The position numbers were made by a program, and so were the translations under genes. 64,000 nucleotides of DNA from Emticicia sp. BO119. Its GTDB lineage: Bacteria > Bacteroidota > Bacteroidia > Cytophagales > Spirosomataceae. The DNA is taken from contig NZ_JACETV010000001.1 in NCBI RefSeq assembly GCF_013912375.1, positions 1,054,001-1,118,000 of the forward strand. Reading direction: 5' to 3'. Positions 35,575 through 44,726 of this stretch are shown here, piece by piece (position 1 is the first letter of the stretch; each line of letters opens with the position of its first letter). Below the pieces are notes generated by a model. The model saw only the letters and a program-made list of their open reading frames with translations, made no database searches and had not been told where the DNA came from.

Positions 35575-36402
35575 ATGGAAGCAAAAAATGCTAAGAACAT
35601 CACCTTAGATGAAATCGTATTCGAAGGACGTAACAAGGACTACGGTGCATATTCACTAAGGAAAAATTACTCAAGATACCTTACCAGAGCAGCTCTGATT
35701 GGTATCGGGTTATTTGGTGGGGCATTATTGGCGGCTTGGAGTTTCAATAAGTTCGGCGGAGCAAAAGAAGAAGATTTGCAAAGCGTTGAGATTGATCTTT
35801 CTAAGTTGAAGGAAGAACAACCGGAAGAAAAAAAGCCGGATATTCCTCCTCCTCCGCCAGAACCGGAACCACCAAAGCCGGAAGTAGCTCAGATTAAATT
35901 CATTCCGCCAGAACCAAAAGCTGACGAAGAAGTAAAGAATGAAGAACCGCCACCAAAAGTGGAGGAGGTTGAGAATAAGGTTATTTCAAATGTAACCAAA
36001 GAAGGTATTGAAACTGAAGAGGTAGCTGCTGCACCTCCACCGGTTGAGGCACCTAAACCTGCTGAAATTGAAAAACCAAAAGAAGACGAAATCTTCACAA
36101 CGGTTGAGCAAAACCCTGAGTTTCCGGGTGGTATAAAGGAAATGTATGCCTATATTGGTAAAAACCTTAAATATCCATCTGCAGCGCAGCGTGCAAACGT
36201 TTCAGGAAAAGTATTTGCTAAGTTCGTTGTTGAAAAAGACGGACACATTGGTGATGTACAAATTCTGAAAGGAATCGGTTTCGGTTGCGATGAGGAAGCT
36301 CAACGCGTAATTAAGTCGATGCCAAAATGGAACCCAGGTAAACAAAATGGTCGTACTGTGAGGGTGTTCTTTACGATGCCGATCAATTTCCAACTTGAGT
36401 AA
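35575..36402 (+). CDS. tonB: TonB energy transducer
   Basis: 275 residues. N-terminus EAKNAKNITLDEIVFEGRNK followed by YGAYSLRKNY is the Bacteroidota TonB cytoplasmic motif, then one membrane helix (about 36-60). A long Pro/Glu/Lys spacer (PPPPPEPEPPKPE) spans the periplasm. The C-terminal TonB domain has PGGIKEMYAYIGKNLKYP and closes MPKWNPGKQNG..VFFTMPINFQLE, which contacts TonB boxes of outer-membrane receptors. 28 bp after the second exbD. Confidence 0.95.
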   Translation: MEAKNAKNITLDEIVFEGRNKDYGAYSLRKNYSRYLTRAALIGIGLFGGALLAAWSFNKFGGAKEEDLQSVEIDLSKLKEEQPEEKKPDIPPPPPEPEPPKPEVAQIKFIPPEPKADEEVKNEEPPPKVEEVENKVISNVTKEGIETEEVAAAPPPVEAPKPAEIEKPKEDEIFTTVEQNPEFPGGIKEMYAYIGKNLKYPSAAQRANVSGKVFAKFVVEKDGHIGDVQILKGIGFGCDEEAQRVIKSMPKWNPGKQNGRTVRVFFTMPINFQLE

Positions 36403-36404
36403 TA

Positions 36405-36647
36405 ATGGCAACACGACGTAATTCATCAGATAAGCAGCGTCAGGTATTTCAGAGAGTCCTGCAATTATCTATGGGTTTATTTGCCTTAGTATATATTGTT
36501 TTAGGATACTTTGTGATCAAATTGAAATGGTTGATGGTTCCCTTGGCTGATAATTATGCCTATGGCTTAGGTGCACTCCTGATTGTCTATGGTATTTACA
36601 GAGCATACAGGGCTTACGTATCAATCAGGGATACGATGAATAACTGA
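36405..36647 (+). CDS. Small two-helix membrane protein in the tonB operon, unknown function
   Basis: 80 residues, starting two bases after the tonB stop. A basic head (MATRRNSSDKQRQ) precedes two helices (LSMGLFALVYIVLGYFVI and YAYGLGALLIVYGIYR). No family known to me. Its tight link to tonB and the terminator right after it suggest it belongs to the transport machine or its membrane insertion, which is inference. Confidence 0.8.
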   Translation: MATRRNSSDKQRQVFQRVLQLSMGLFALVYIVLGYFVIKLKWLMVPLADNYAYGLGALLIVYGIYRAYRAYVSIRDTMNN

Positions 36648-36665
36648 TTAAATTTCTAATACAGG

Positions 36666-36700
36666 CATGCCACTTTGTACCACAGAGTGGCATGTTTTTT
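36666..36700 (+). terminator. Terminator ending the exbB-tonB operon
   Basis: Stem CATGCCACT / AGTGGCATG (36666-36674, 36686-36694) followed by six T and a further T-rich run. Confidence 0.88.
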
Positions 36701-36797
36701 AATTTTTTTTTAATATTGTACCGAATCGCTTGACTTTATCGTTTACTAATACTTATTTTTACACTGTTCAAACTTAAACTTTAATTAGATAACTACG

Positions 36798-37697
36798 ATG
36801 AGAAAATTCCTTCTCTTGTTATTGTGTGCTTTACTATTTTTAAAGTGTTCCAAACCTGAGAAGCCTGATTTACCCAATGACGGCGAGATAACAATTGCAG
36901 CCGACGAATCACTAAAACCTATTGTTGAAGCGCAGATAATGGCCTATAACGCCCATTATCCTAATGCGATATTGCATGTGAAATATATGCCAGAGCAAAA
37001 AGCAATGGCACTACTAATGCAAGATTCTGTTGATATAGCAATAGGCACGCGTGAAGCGACGGAAAATGAAAAAGCCATTTTTGCTTCCCGCAAAATCGCT
37101 TATCTTCCTGCAAAAATGGCTTTGGATGGCGTAGCACTCATTACAAATCATGAGAACCCGATAGAGCATATTTCTTTGAAAGAGTTGAAAGAAATATTTG
37201 AAGGAAAGGCATATACTGATTATAAATTGGTTTTTGATAACAGCAATTCAAGCAACCTGAATTATATGATTCAGAAACTAAATATTCAGGATATTAAAAG
37301 AGCAAATATATTTGCTGCCAATGGCAATAAAGATGTAATAGATTATATCGAGAAAAATCCGAAGGCTATAGGTTTAATAGGAGGTAATTGGATTAGTGAT
37401 TTAGATGATAAGAATAGCCGCACTTTTATTAGTCGAATAAAGGTACTTGGGGTTTCTGCTTTCGATAACCCTGGTGATAATGACTATTACAAACCTACCA
37501 CTGAATCATTAAGAGCAAGAAAATATCCTTTAGAGAGGAGAGTGTATCTCCATACAATGGATCACTACGGTCTCACAAAAGCCTTTATCCGTTTTTGTTG
37601 TGCCCAAATAGGACAATTAGTGGTAGAAAAATCCGGGCTAATACCCTATTATATATACCCAAAAGGTGTAATTATTAACAAAGAGCAAGTAAAATAG
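36798..37697 (+). CDS. PstS-like phosphate/anion-binding lipoprotein
   Basis: 299 residues of the periplasmic-binding (PstS/PBP II) fold. The N-terminus looks like a lipoprotein signal with Cys17 (LLFLKC), though -1 Lys is unusual for a lipobox. Conserved parts: EITIAADESLKPIVEAQI, VDIAIGTREATENE, VALITNHENPIEHISLKELKEIF and the late VEKSGLIPYY. PstS binds phosphate for an ABC importer; no pst permease genes are present. In Bacteroidota a PstS-like gene after exbBD-tonB is frequent, so the ligand and role may differ from phosphate uptake. A terminator separates it from the tonB operon. Confidence 0.85.
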   Translation: MRKFLLLLLCALLFLKCSKPEKPDLPNDGEITIAADESLKPIVEAQIMAYNAHYPNAILHVKYMPEQKAMALLMQDSVDIAIGTREATENEKAIFASRKIAYLPAKMALDGVALITNHENPIEHISLKELKEIFEGKAYTDYKLVFDNSNSSNLNYMIQKLNIQDIKRANIFAANGNKDVIDYIEKNPKAIGLIGGNWISDLDDKNSRTFISRIKVLGVSAFDNPGDNDYYKPTTESLRARKYPLERRVYLHTMDHYGLTKAFIRFCCAQIGQLVVEKSGLIPYYIYPKGVIINKEQVK

Positions 37698-37887
37698 GTT
37701 AATATGGCAGAAGAACCGAACAATACAGATTAAATATTTGTTTTAAAGGTTTTAGTTAATAAAAATATATATTAACAACTTATTAATAAACCTCATGTAA
37801 AAGATTTTGTCTTAATCAGTAGAAGCAAAAGATTTAAAAAGTTTATACGTTCAGCAACAAATTTTTTTCTGTTTGGAATAGATTTTT

Positions 37888-37895
37888 TAACTTTG
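37888..37895 (+). promoter_or_regulatory. Candidate -7 box before the TPR gene
   Basis: TAACTTTG is an exact TAnnTTTG match 52 bp upstream of the ATG at 37948. No clear -33 TTG at the usual spacing. Confidence 0.4.
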
Positions 37896-37947
37896 CTTAA
37901 TTTTTTTTTAATACAAGGAATTCGTAAACCTAACTTTCAGAGTGAAA

Positions 37948-39675
37948 ATGAACAAGATTTTGAGATCTTTGTCAGTATCAGCGGTGGCGGTGCTGGCGTT
38001 GACATTCCACACCTTGGCACAAACAGTGCAGGACGGACTGAGAAATTTGGATGCCGAGCGATACAACGCTGCCGGGACAATTTTCAATCAATTGGTAACT
38101 TCTGCACCAACAGAAGAAAATTATTTCTATCAGGGATATTATTATCTTAATTTGCCTGAACCGGATCTGGCTAAAGCAAATGAGGCCTTTACCAAGGGTA
38201 CTACACTCAGTAAAAGACCTGATCCACTTAATCGTGTTGGTTTAGCGGCTGTAAAATTACTTTCGGGTGATAAAGCAGGTGCAAAAGTAGATTTTGATGA
38301 CATAAGAAAGGATACCAAAAATAAGAATCCTGAAGTACTTTTCAGAATCGGTGAAGCTTATGCTATTTCAGAAAACCCTAAACTGAATGACCCAGCAGAA
38401 GCTGTAATGAATATTCAGGCAGGATTAGATGTACTAAAAGTTAAAAACAATCCTGATTATTATATTGCTTTAGCTAAAGCGTATTTGCTTAAAAATGATG
38501 GTGGCTCTGCTATGACAGCTCTCGAAAATGCTTTGAATATGGGCCAGAAAACTGCTGTTATCCGCACATTAATGGGTAGAGTTTGGTTTCAGGGAAAAAG
38601 CTATCCAAAAGCTCAGCAAGACTTGAATGAGTCAATCAAGGCAGATCCGGAGCATGCACCAGCTTACTATTATTTAAGTGGTATTTTTCAGGTATTCGGT
38701 AAATTTGATTTGGCCGCAAAAAATGCAAAATTGTATCTTGAGAAGAGTGAGGCAACTGATGAGGCCAAGTTAAGATATGTAAAATTAGCCTTTACCTCTA
38801 AAGACTACGATGGAGCTACTGAAGTTTTGAATTCAATTTTTGATAAAATTCAGGATCCGGTTAAATATCGTTTAAGAGGTTATACCCAGATAGAAAAAGG
38901 TGAATGTGCTGAAGGCGTGAAAAATGTTCAGGAATTTCTGAAAAAAGCTCCAGAAGACCGTCATTTAGCGTCTGATTACGGAACAATTGGTCGTGGATAT
39001 ATTTGTATCAATGACGATGTAAACAAAGCTGTTAACGATTCGATTGGTATTACCTATATGGAGAAGGCCGTATCATTAGGTGATACGACTACTGATTATA
39101 CAACTGATATCGTGAACGTATATAAAGCAGCTAAAAGATGGGATAAGCTTGCAACCACTTATGAACAATCTATTGCTAAAGAGGGCGCAAAAGCTGACGG
39201 TGCAGATTATTATAATTTAGCTGACGCCTATATTCGTTCTAAGGATTATATAAAGGCAGATTCAGCTTTATCAACAACAATTGTGCTATATAAAGATACC
39301 TGGTTAACGCCTTATATCTTGAAAGCACGTGTAAAACAATATGCTGATCCGAACGATTCGACGTTTTCAGCAGCACCAATATATGAAAAATATATTTCTT
39401 TAGTACCTGAAGCTGATAAAGCAAAAGACCTTACGAAGAAATATCTGGCTGAAGCTTACGGTTATTTGGGTATAAAGGCATTGTTGTTAGACAAAGACAC
39501 TGCTAAGGCCAAGGAATATATGAATCTTGTATTGACTTATGATCCGAATAATCAACAAGCAACAAAGGTATTAGAAAGTATCAATGGAACGAGTACAACC
39601 ACTACACCAAATGGTTCGGGAACTCCACCTGCCAATAATAATCCTTCTGGAAGTAGCGGTGGCCCTAAGGGTTGA
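37948..39675 (+). CDS. Large exported TPR protein
   Basis: 575 residues from ATG 37948 (MNKILRSLSVSAVAVLAL, signal peptide, ends TLAQ); a GTG two codons earlier is possible. The body is a run of TPR-type helix pairs throughout (LNRVGLAAVKLLSGDKAGAK, YYIALAKAYLLKNDGG, APAYYYLSGIFQVFGKFDLA), closing with a low-complexity Thr/Pro/Asn/Gly/Ser tail. The TPR scaffold suggests assembly of a periplasmic complex. This gene type often follows PstS after the exbBD-tonB run, so it may serve the same system; that is inference. Confidence 0.88.
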   Translation: MNKILRSLSVSAVAVLALTFHTLAQTVQDGLRNLDAERYNAAGTIFNQLVTSAPTEENYFYQGYYYLNLPEPDLAKANEAFTKGTTLSKRPDPLNRVGLAAVKLLSGDKAGAKVDFDDIRKDTKNKNPEVLFRIGEAYAISENPKLNDPAEAVMNIQAGLDVLKVKNNPDYYIALAKAYLLKNDGGSAMTALENALNMGQKTAVIRTLMGRVWFQGKSYPKAQQDLNESIKADPEHAPAYYYLSGIFQVFGKFDLAAKNAKLYLEKSEATDEAKLRYVKLAFTSKDYDGATEVLNSIFDKIQDPVKYRLRGYTQIEKGECAEGVKNVQEFLKKAPEDRHLASDYGTIGRGYICINDDVNKAVNDSIGITYMEKAVSLGDTTTDYTTDIVNVYKAAKRWDKLATTYEQSIAKEGAKADGADYYNLADAYIRSKDYIKADSALSTTIVLYKDTWLTPYILKARVKQYADPNDSTFSAAPIYEKYISLVPEADKAKDLTKKYLAEAYGYLGIKALLLDKDTAKAKEYMNLVLTYDPNNQQATKVLESINGTSTTTTPNGSGTPPANNNPSGSSGGPKG

Positions 39676-39694
39676 TAGTTTTAAATTTCATTTG

Positions 39695-39735
39695 AAAACG
39701 GCCTGATTCGATCAGAATCAGGCCGTTTTTTTGAC
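39695..39735 (+). terminator. Terminator after the TPR gene
   Basis: 15-bp stem aaaacggcctgattc / gaatcaggccgtttt (39695-39709, 39715-39729), loop gatca, followed by further T. Confidence 0.92.
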
Positions 39736-39786
39736 CAAATGATAAATTATTTATACCGAAATCGTACAAATTATAAATTTTGATTT

Positions 39787-39794
39787 TATTTTTG
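39787..39794 (+). promoter_or_regulatory. Candidate -7 box for adk
   Basis: TATTTTTG matches TAnnTTTG exactly, 57 bp before the adk ATG at 39851. No -33 TTG found. Confidence 0.4.
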
Positions 39795-39850
39795 CCGACC
39801 TGCTTATATCAAAATGATATAAGAGGAGGTATGGACTTATCTTTTTACTT

Positions 39851-40429
39851 ATGTTTAATCTTGTAATATTTGGACCTCCAGGTGCCGGAAAGGGCACTCA
39901 ATCTGCAAAAATTATTGATAAATACAAACTTGCTCATATTTCGACAGGCGATATGTTCAGAATGCATATCAGTCAGAATACTGACCTTGGGAAACGTGTA
40001 AAGCAAATCCTTGCTGATGGCTTACTTGTGCCAGATTCTATTACGATAGATATGCTGGAGGAGGAAGTGCAACGGAATCCTGATGTAAGTGGTTTTATTT
40101 TTGATGGTTTTCCTCGAACAGTCAATCAGGCGGAAGCCCTTGATACTTTTCTCGATGGCAAAGGAGAAAAAATAGACCTTGTATTGCAATTAGACGTAAC
40201 AGAAGAGGAGATCAAGAACCGTATAGCGGAGAGGAAAAAAGTAAGTGGAAGAGCCGATGACGATGAAGATAAATTATTGAAACGTATAGATGAGTATTTT
40301 AGCAAGACAATTCATGTATTACCTTATTACCAAAATCAAGGTAAAGTAGTAAAGGTAAATGGTATTGGCGAGATTGAAATAATATTCGGCACGATTTGTG
40401 AAGCAATAGATAGTGCGAAGGTAGATTGA
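39851..40429 (+). CDS. adk: Adenylate kinase
   Basis: 192 residues, short type without a zinc LID. Walker A GPPGAGKGTQ (about 8-17), DGFPRT, and ERKKVSGRADDDEDKLLKR, the substrate-closing region with Arg residues. Catalyses ATP + AMP to 2 ADP in the cytoplasm. Start ATG 39851 fits. A long intergenic region with a 16-bp perfect inverted repeat lies between it and obgE. Confidence 0.95.
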   Translation: MFNLVIFGPPGAGKGTQSAKIIDKYKLAHISTGDMFRMHISQNTDLGKRVKQILADGLLVPDSITIDMLEEEVQRNPDVSGFIFDGFPRTVNQAEALDTFLDGKGEKIDLVLQLDVTEEEIKNRIAERKKVSGRADDDEDKLLKRIDEYFSKTIHVLPYYQNQGKVVKVNGIGEIEIIFGTICEAIDSAKVD

Positions 40430-40446
40430 AATATATTTAATGAATG

Positions 40447-40581
40447 TGTGATTGAGTGATTTTATTCATATTCATTAATTCAAGTTCTCTTTTTTAAGAA
40501 ATCAATCTATAAAATAAAATAGCTAAGACATATCAATTTAAATGTTGCAGTTGGCGATAAAAATCAAATCACTCAATCACA
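40447..40581. repeat. Perfect 16-bp inverted repeat between adk and obgE
   Basis: TGTGATTGAGTGATTT (40447-40462) is exactly repeated in inverted form as AAATCACTCAATCACA (40566-40581), 103 bp apart. It sits about 30 bp before the obgE ATG. The middle has no ORF. It differs in core sequence from the bshB1/nuoC element. Confidence 0.7.
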
Positions 40582-40612
40582 AAATCGCTCAATTCAATTT
40601 GACCTAAAGATT

Positions 40613-41608
40613 ATGACAAGCAATTTTATAGATTATGTAAAAATAAACTGCCGTTCTGGCAATGGAGGGGCAGGTTCGAAGCATTTTCGCAGAGAAAAGC
40701 ATGTGCCTAATGGTGGACCCGACGGTGGTGACGGAGGTAGAGGCGGCCATGTGATACTAAAAGGCAATACACAGCACTGGACACTCTTACACCTTAAATA
40801 CAGGAAGCACATTAAAGCTGAACATGGTGTAGCTGGTGAGGGTGGAAGAAGAGCCGGAGCTCAAGGTAAAGATGAAATAATTGAAGTACCTCTTGGAACA
40901 GTAGCCAAAGATGCCGAGACAGGTGAAATTATTGGTGAAGTTACTCAGGATGGAGAAAAAATAGTTTTGCTCTCTGGTGGGCGAGGTGGTTTAGGAAATT
41001 ACCATTTCAGAAACTCGACAAATCAGGCTCCTGAATATGCTCAACCTGGTGAGGCAGGAGAGGAAGCCTGGATAGTATTAGAACTTAAAGTACTGGCAGA
41101 TGTAGGCCTTGTGGGCTTTCCTAATGCTGGTAAATCAACATTACTGTCGGTAGTTTCTGCTGCAAAGCCTGAAATTGCTGACTACCCTTTTACAACTCTT
41201 ACGCCTAATCTTGGCGTAGTGGCCTATCGTGATTATAAATCTTTTGTAATGGCTGACATACCAGGTATTATTGAAGGTGCATCAGAAGGAAAAGGCCTTG
41301 GACTACGTTTTCTTAGGCATATCGAACGAAACTCAATACTGCTGTTTCTGGTTTCTGCCGATAGTGAAAATCCTGCAAAGGAGTACAAAACCCTGCTCAA
41401 AGAATTAAAACAGTACAACCCGGAACTACTCGATAAAAAGAGAATTTTAGGTATTTCGAAATGTGATTTGGTTGACGAGAAGCAAGTCGCAAAAATTAAG
41501 AAGAAAATTCCAGCAGGCTTGCCTTATGTATTTTTCTCTTCCTTCTTGAATCAGGGAATAGATGAATTAAAGGACTTGATCTGGGATAATATTCAAGCAG
41601 CCAACTAA
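40613..41608 (+). CDS. obgE: GTPase ObgE/CgtA
   Basis: 331 residues. N-terminal Gly-rich Obg fold ([29 protein letters not shown]) followed by a GTPase domain: GFPNAGKST (G1), [12 protein letters not shown] (G2), [17 protein letters not shown] (G3), SKCDL (G4). No C-terminal OCT domain, which is normal in Bacteroidota. ObgE binds the large ribosomal subunit and links ribosome maturation to growth state. Confidence 0.96.
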   Translation: MTSNFIDYVKINCRSGNGGAGSKHFRREKHVPNGGPDGGDGGRGGHVILKGNTQHWTLLHLKYRKHIKAEHGVAGEGGRRAGAQGKDEIIEVPLGTVAKDAETGEIIGEVTQDGEKIVLLSGGRGGLGNYHFRNSTNQAPEYAQPGEAGEEAWIVLELKVLADVGLVGFPNAGKSTLLSVVSAAKPEIADYPFTTLTPNLGVVAYRDYKSFVMADIPGIIEGASEGKGLGLRFLRHIERNSILLFLVSADSENPAKEYKTLLKELKQYNPELLDKKRILGISKCDLVDEKQVAKIKKKIPAGLPYVFFSSFLNQGIDELKDLIWDNIQAAN

Positions 41609-41894
41609 TTATTCGTTTATTGACGCTTTGTTGCTGTCTGTAATGAAGAAGTTAGAAAATTTCTGATTTAAATTCAGATTAAAGAAATTTAATCCGCCGC
41701 TTGTAATATAATTCTTAATTTCGGAATACAAAAGATAAAGTATGCACTACCATCATACGTTCGTATCATGGGTGTTTTGTTATGAATTTATTTGTAGTTT
41801 AATGTGACGAATGAATAAGCAAAAATGAAAAAGTATATTTTATTCCACAAAACTAATTATTGATTGAGTGAACCTTTACTATTTAACTAAGACC

Positions 41895-44612
41895 ATGAAG
41901 AAAATACTTGTGGGCTTTTTCCTATTGGCACATTCAAGTGTTTTTGGACAACTCATGATTACCTTTCCGATGAATAGGGCTGTTTTTCAGCGGAATAATT
42001 CGGGTGGAGGCGTAATACCTATTGCTGGAACTTTTCAGACAAGAGTCGATCGGATTGATGCCAGATTAGTGTCAATAAAGGGAGGTTCAACGGTCGATTG
42101 GATACCTATTTCCGTAAATCCTAATTTCGGAAGCTTCTCAGGTGGAATTTATGCAGTCGGTGGCTGGTATCGGTTAGAGGTGAGGGCAATAAGAGACAAT
42201 AACGTTATCCATTCTGTATTTATTGAAAAAGTCGGGCTTGGCGAAGTCTTTCTAATCGCGGGTCAGTCTAATGCGCAGGGTTACGAAGGTCGAGGTAATC
42301 CACCAGCCCTTGATGACAGGGTAAATGTCATAACAAACTTCTACTCATACGGACAAATCACCGAAGTTCCTTTTCCTGTTATAGGTCACCTTGATGAAAA
42401 TATTAAATTAGCTCCATTAGGTAATGGCTCCTGGTGCTGGGGTAAATTAGGCGATTTGTTAGCCGCAAAATTAGACGTACCCATCATGTTTTTTAATGCT
42501 GCTTTTGAGGCACTTGGTATTGAAGAGTGGAGCAGGAGTGCTGATGGAGAGGCAGGAAAGGATTTTTATTCCGGAAATTATGCCAAACCAGGATATCCTT
42601 TTGAAAATATCCGTAAATCGATGCATAATTATTCTAATATGTTTGGAGTAAGAGCAATATTGTGGCATCAAGGGGAGACTGACAATGATAAAGGTACAAG
42701 CTTTGATGTCTACAAAAATGCCTTACAATATGTAATTCAAAGAAGTAGGAATGATAGCGGGCGTGATGTCAGTTGGATGGTGAGCAAAGTTTCCCGAACT
42801 CGCAGAGGCACTTCACAAACAATTATTGAAGCTCAGAGAGCAGTGATAAGGGAGTACCCTAATGTGTTTAATGGTCCCGATACTGATGATATTACACATC
42901 GTTCAGATGGGGTTCATTTTGAAAGTTTTAGCTTGCTACAGTTAGCCGAAGCCTGGAGCGATAGGCTAAATCAAGATTTCTTTATCAGATCTAATCCAGT
43001 CCCAGCCTCTTCACCATTGTTTTTTCAGATGTATTGCAGTCCTGATAATTCAAATGCACCCTTGACTATTTTTATGCCTGATGGCTTTAAAGAATATTAT
43101 TGGACAAACGGTTTTGGAAACTTGAACAACAATTCAAGTATTCAAATAAAAAATGGTTTTTTCAGAGGGAAAGCGGTAGACTATATAGGGAATGTTTATT
43201 ATACAGCAGGAGTAAACTATGTTGGAGAAGTTGTTCCTGACAGACCGTCTCTGACAGCCGAAGGTGCTACTGAGTTTTGTCAGGGTGGAAGTGTACGCCT
43301 GACGTCGTCGACTGATCAGGAAATCTCCTGGAGTACTGGTGAATATGGTAAGTCAATAATGGTTTCTCAGCCAGGGTATTATGTAGTAAACAGGCATAAT
43401 TATTTAGGTTGTTTTAATACGTCTAATGGTGTAAATATAACGGTTTATCCAAACCCGGAAGCAAAAATAGTTGCAGAAGGACCAACAACCTTTTGCCAGG
43501 ATAATTCAGTAAATCTCCGCTCAACCAATCAATCAGGCAATTTATGGAATACCGGACAAAGTAATCAATCGATTACAGTTGATAGGTCTGGCGAGTATTT
43601 TCTGAAAGTGAAAAATGAATTTGGTTGCGAAAGCATTTCAGAGAAAATAGCGGTAAATGTTAACCCAAAACCACAAAAACCTATCGTTAGTGTAGATGGT
43701 CCAACAGTTTTTTGTGCTGATACAACGGTAATTATTTCGTCGGATGTGTTGAGCGAAATTCAATGGAACAACGGGCAGACAGTACCACAATTAAGGATTG
43801 CTGATAGCGGTGATTTTTTTGTAACTGCAACCAATCAGTTCGGTTGTCAGGAAATATCAAATACTATTACGATCAAGGTAAATCCCATTCCTCAAAAGCC
43901 TACTATTTCTACAGGAGGGCCTACTATTTTCTGTTATGGAGACAGTGTTAATCTGGCTGCTACACAAAGTGTTGGTTATTTATGGAGCAACAGCCGGACT
44001 GAGCAAAACTTTAATGTTGGCACTTCGGGTGTATTTTCTGTTAAGATTCGTGATGAGAATGGTTGTATTTCACCACCTTCTGACGAAGTGAGTGTAAATG
44101 TAAAAGAGAACCCTTTAAATTTAGGTATTCTCAAATCGGGACCATACACACTTGAAGCCTTAACCAATGGCCCATTCGACTCAAAATTTGAGTGGTATAA
44201 AGATGGGATAAAGTTGTCTAAAGAAGAGGCTATAATTAAAGCTAAAGAGTCAGGTTCTTATACACTCAGAGGATCAATTTTTTATTTATTAGAAGACGGT
44301 ACTTCTCTTCGTTGTTATTCGAAAATTTCAGAACCGTTTGTTTTCCAGATTGACCCGTCTGATAACGGGGCTCGCATTTTTCCTAATCCTGCTACAGAAG
44401 ATATTGTGAATATTGAAACTCTCGAAGACCTTGAGGACGTGCAAATAACATTTTATGATATGAAAGGAGCTATTTTAAGAGAATATACTGTTTATAAATT
44501 CGACTCAAGAAAAACTCTGAAACTGGCAAATTTACCGATGGGGAAATACATAGTAACAATAAAGAACAAAGATTTCAGTGTACTTAAACGGGTTTTTGTT
44601 GAACGAAATTAA
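41895..44612 (+). CDS. Giant secreted SASA-type esterase with Ig-like repeats and T9SS tail (paralogue 1)
   Basis: 905 residues from ATG 41895, which starts the signal peptide (MKKILVGFFLLAHSSVFGQ). First ~370 residues: SGNH/sialate-O-acetylesterase-type (SASA) domain with the Ser motif IAGQSNAQG, WHQGETD and RSDGVHF (Asp/His). Next, four about 80-residue Ig-like repeats, each with an FC start (TEFCQGGSV, TTFCQDNSV, TVFCADTTV, TIFCYGDSV) and mostly a later Trp (W followed by S/N). The last ~75 residues are a T9SS type A sorting domain (FPNPATEDIVNIET to KRVFVERN). So it is exported through T9SS and probably attached to or released from the cell surface. It likely removes acetyl groups from glycans. 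The downstream gene is a paralogue. Confidence 0.88.
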   Translation: MKKILVGFFLLAHSSVFGQLMITFPMNRAVFQRNNSGGGVIPIAGTFQTRVDRIDARLVSIKGGSTVDWIPISVNPNFGSFSGGIYAVGGWYRLEVRAIRDNNVIHSVFIEKVGLGEVFLIAGQSNAQGYEGRGNPPALDDRVNVITNFYSYGQITEVPFPVIGHLDENIKLAPLGNGSWCWGKLGDLLAAKLDVPIMFFNAAFEALGIEEWSRSADGEAGKDFYSGNYAKPGYPFENIRKSMHNYSNMFGVRAILWHQGETDNDKGTSFDVYKNALQYVIQRSRNDSGRDVSWMVSKVSRTRRGTSQTIIEAQRAVIREYPNVFNGPDTDDITHRSDGVHFESFSLLQLAEAWSDRLNQDFFIRSNPVPASSPLFFQMYCSPDNSNAPLTIFMPDGFKEYYWTNGFGNLNNNSSIQIKNGFFRGKAVDYIGNVYYTAGVNYVGEVVPDRPSLTAEGATEFCQGGSVRLTSSTDQEISWSTGEYGKSIMVSQPGYYVVNRHNYLGCFNTSNGVNITVYPNPEAKIVAEGPTTFCQDNSVNLRSTNQSGNLWNTGQSNQSITVDRSGEYFLKVKNEFGCESISEKIAVNVNPKPQKPIVSVDGPTVFCADTTVIISSDVLSEIQWNNGQTVPQLRIADSGDFFVTATNQFGCQEISNTITIKVNPIPQKPTISTGGPTIFCYGDSVNLAATQSVGYLWSNSRTEQNFNVGTSGVFSVKIRDENGCISPPSDEVSVNVKENPLNLGILKSGPYTLEALTNGPFDSKFEWYKDGIKLSKEEAIIKAKESGSYTLRGSIFYLLEDGTSLRCYSKISEPFVFQIDPSDNGARIFPNPATEDIVNIETLEDLEDVQITFYDMKGAILREYTVYKFDSRKTLKLANLPMGKYIVTIKNKDFSVLKRVFVERN

Positions 44613-44661
44613 CTTTTTTACCATTAAATAAAATTTTGATACTATAATCAACCTTACACTG

Positions 44662-44692
44662 TTGTTAATCATTGATGGCATTAGTAAATTTG
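44662..44692 (+). promoter_or_regulatory. Promoter for the second SASA esterase
   Basis: TTG (44662-44664), 20-bp spacer, TAAATTTG (44685-44692), an exact -7 match, 35 bp before ATG 44727. Confidence 0.6.
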
Positions 44693-44726
44693 TTACTCCA
44701 TGCAATAAATTTTAACCCAGGTAAGT

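Noticed and set aside
43250-44105. Regular repeats that could suggest a tandem DNA repeat or CRISPR-like array
   Set aside because: The about 240-bp periodicity is protein-level Ig-like domains in an intact frame; DNA copies are diverged and have no unique spacers.
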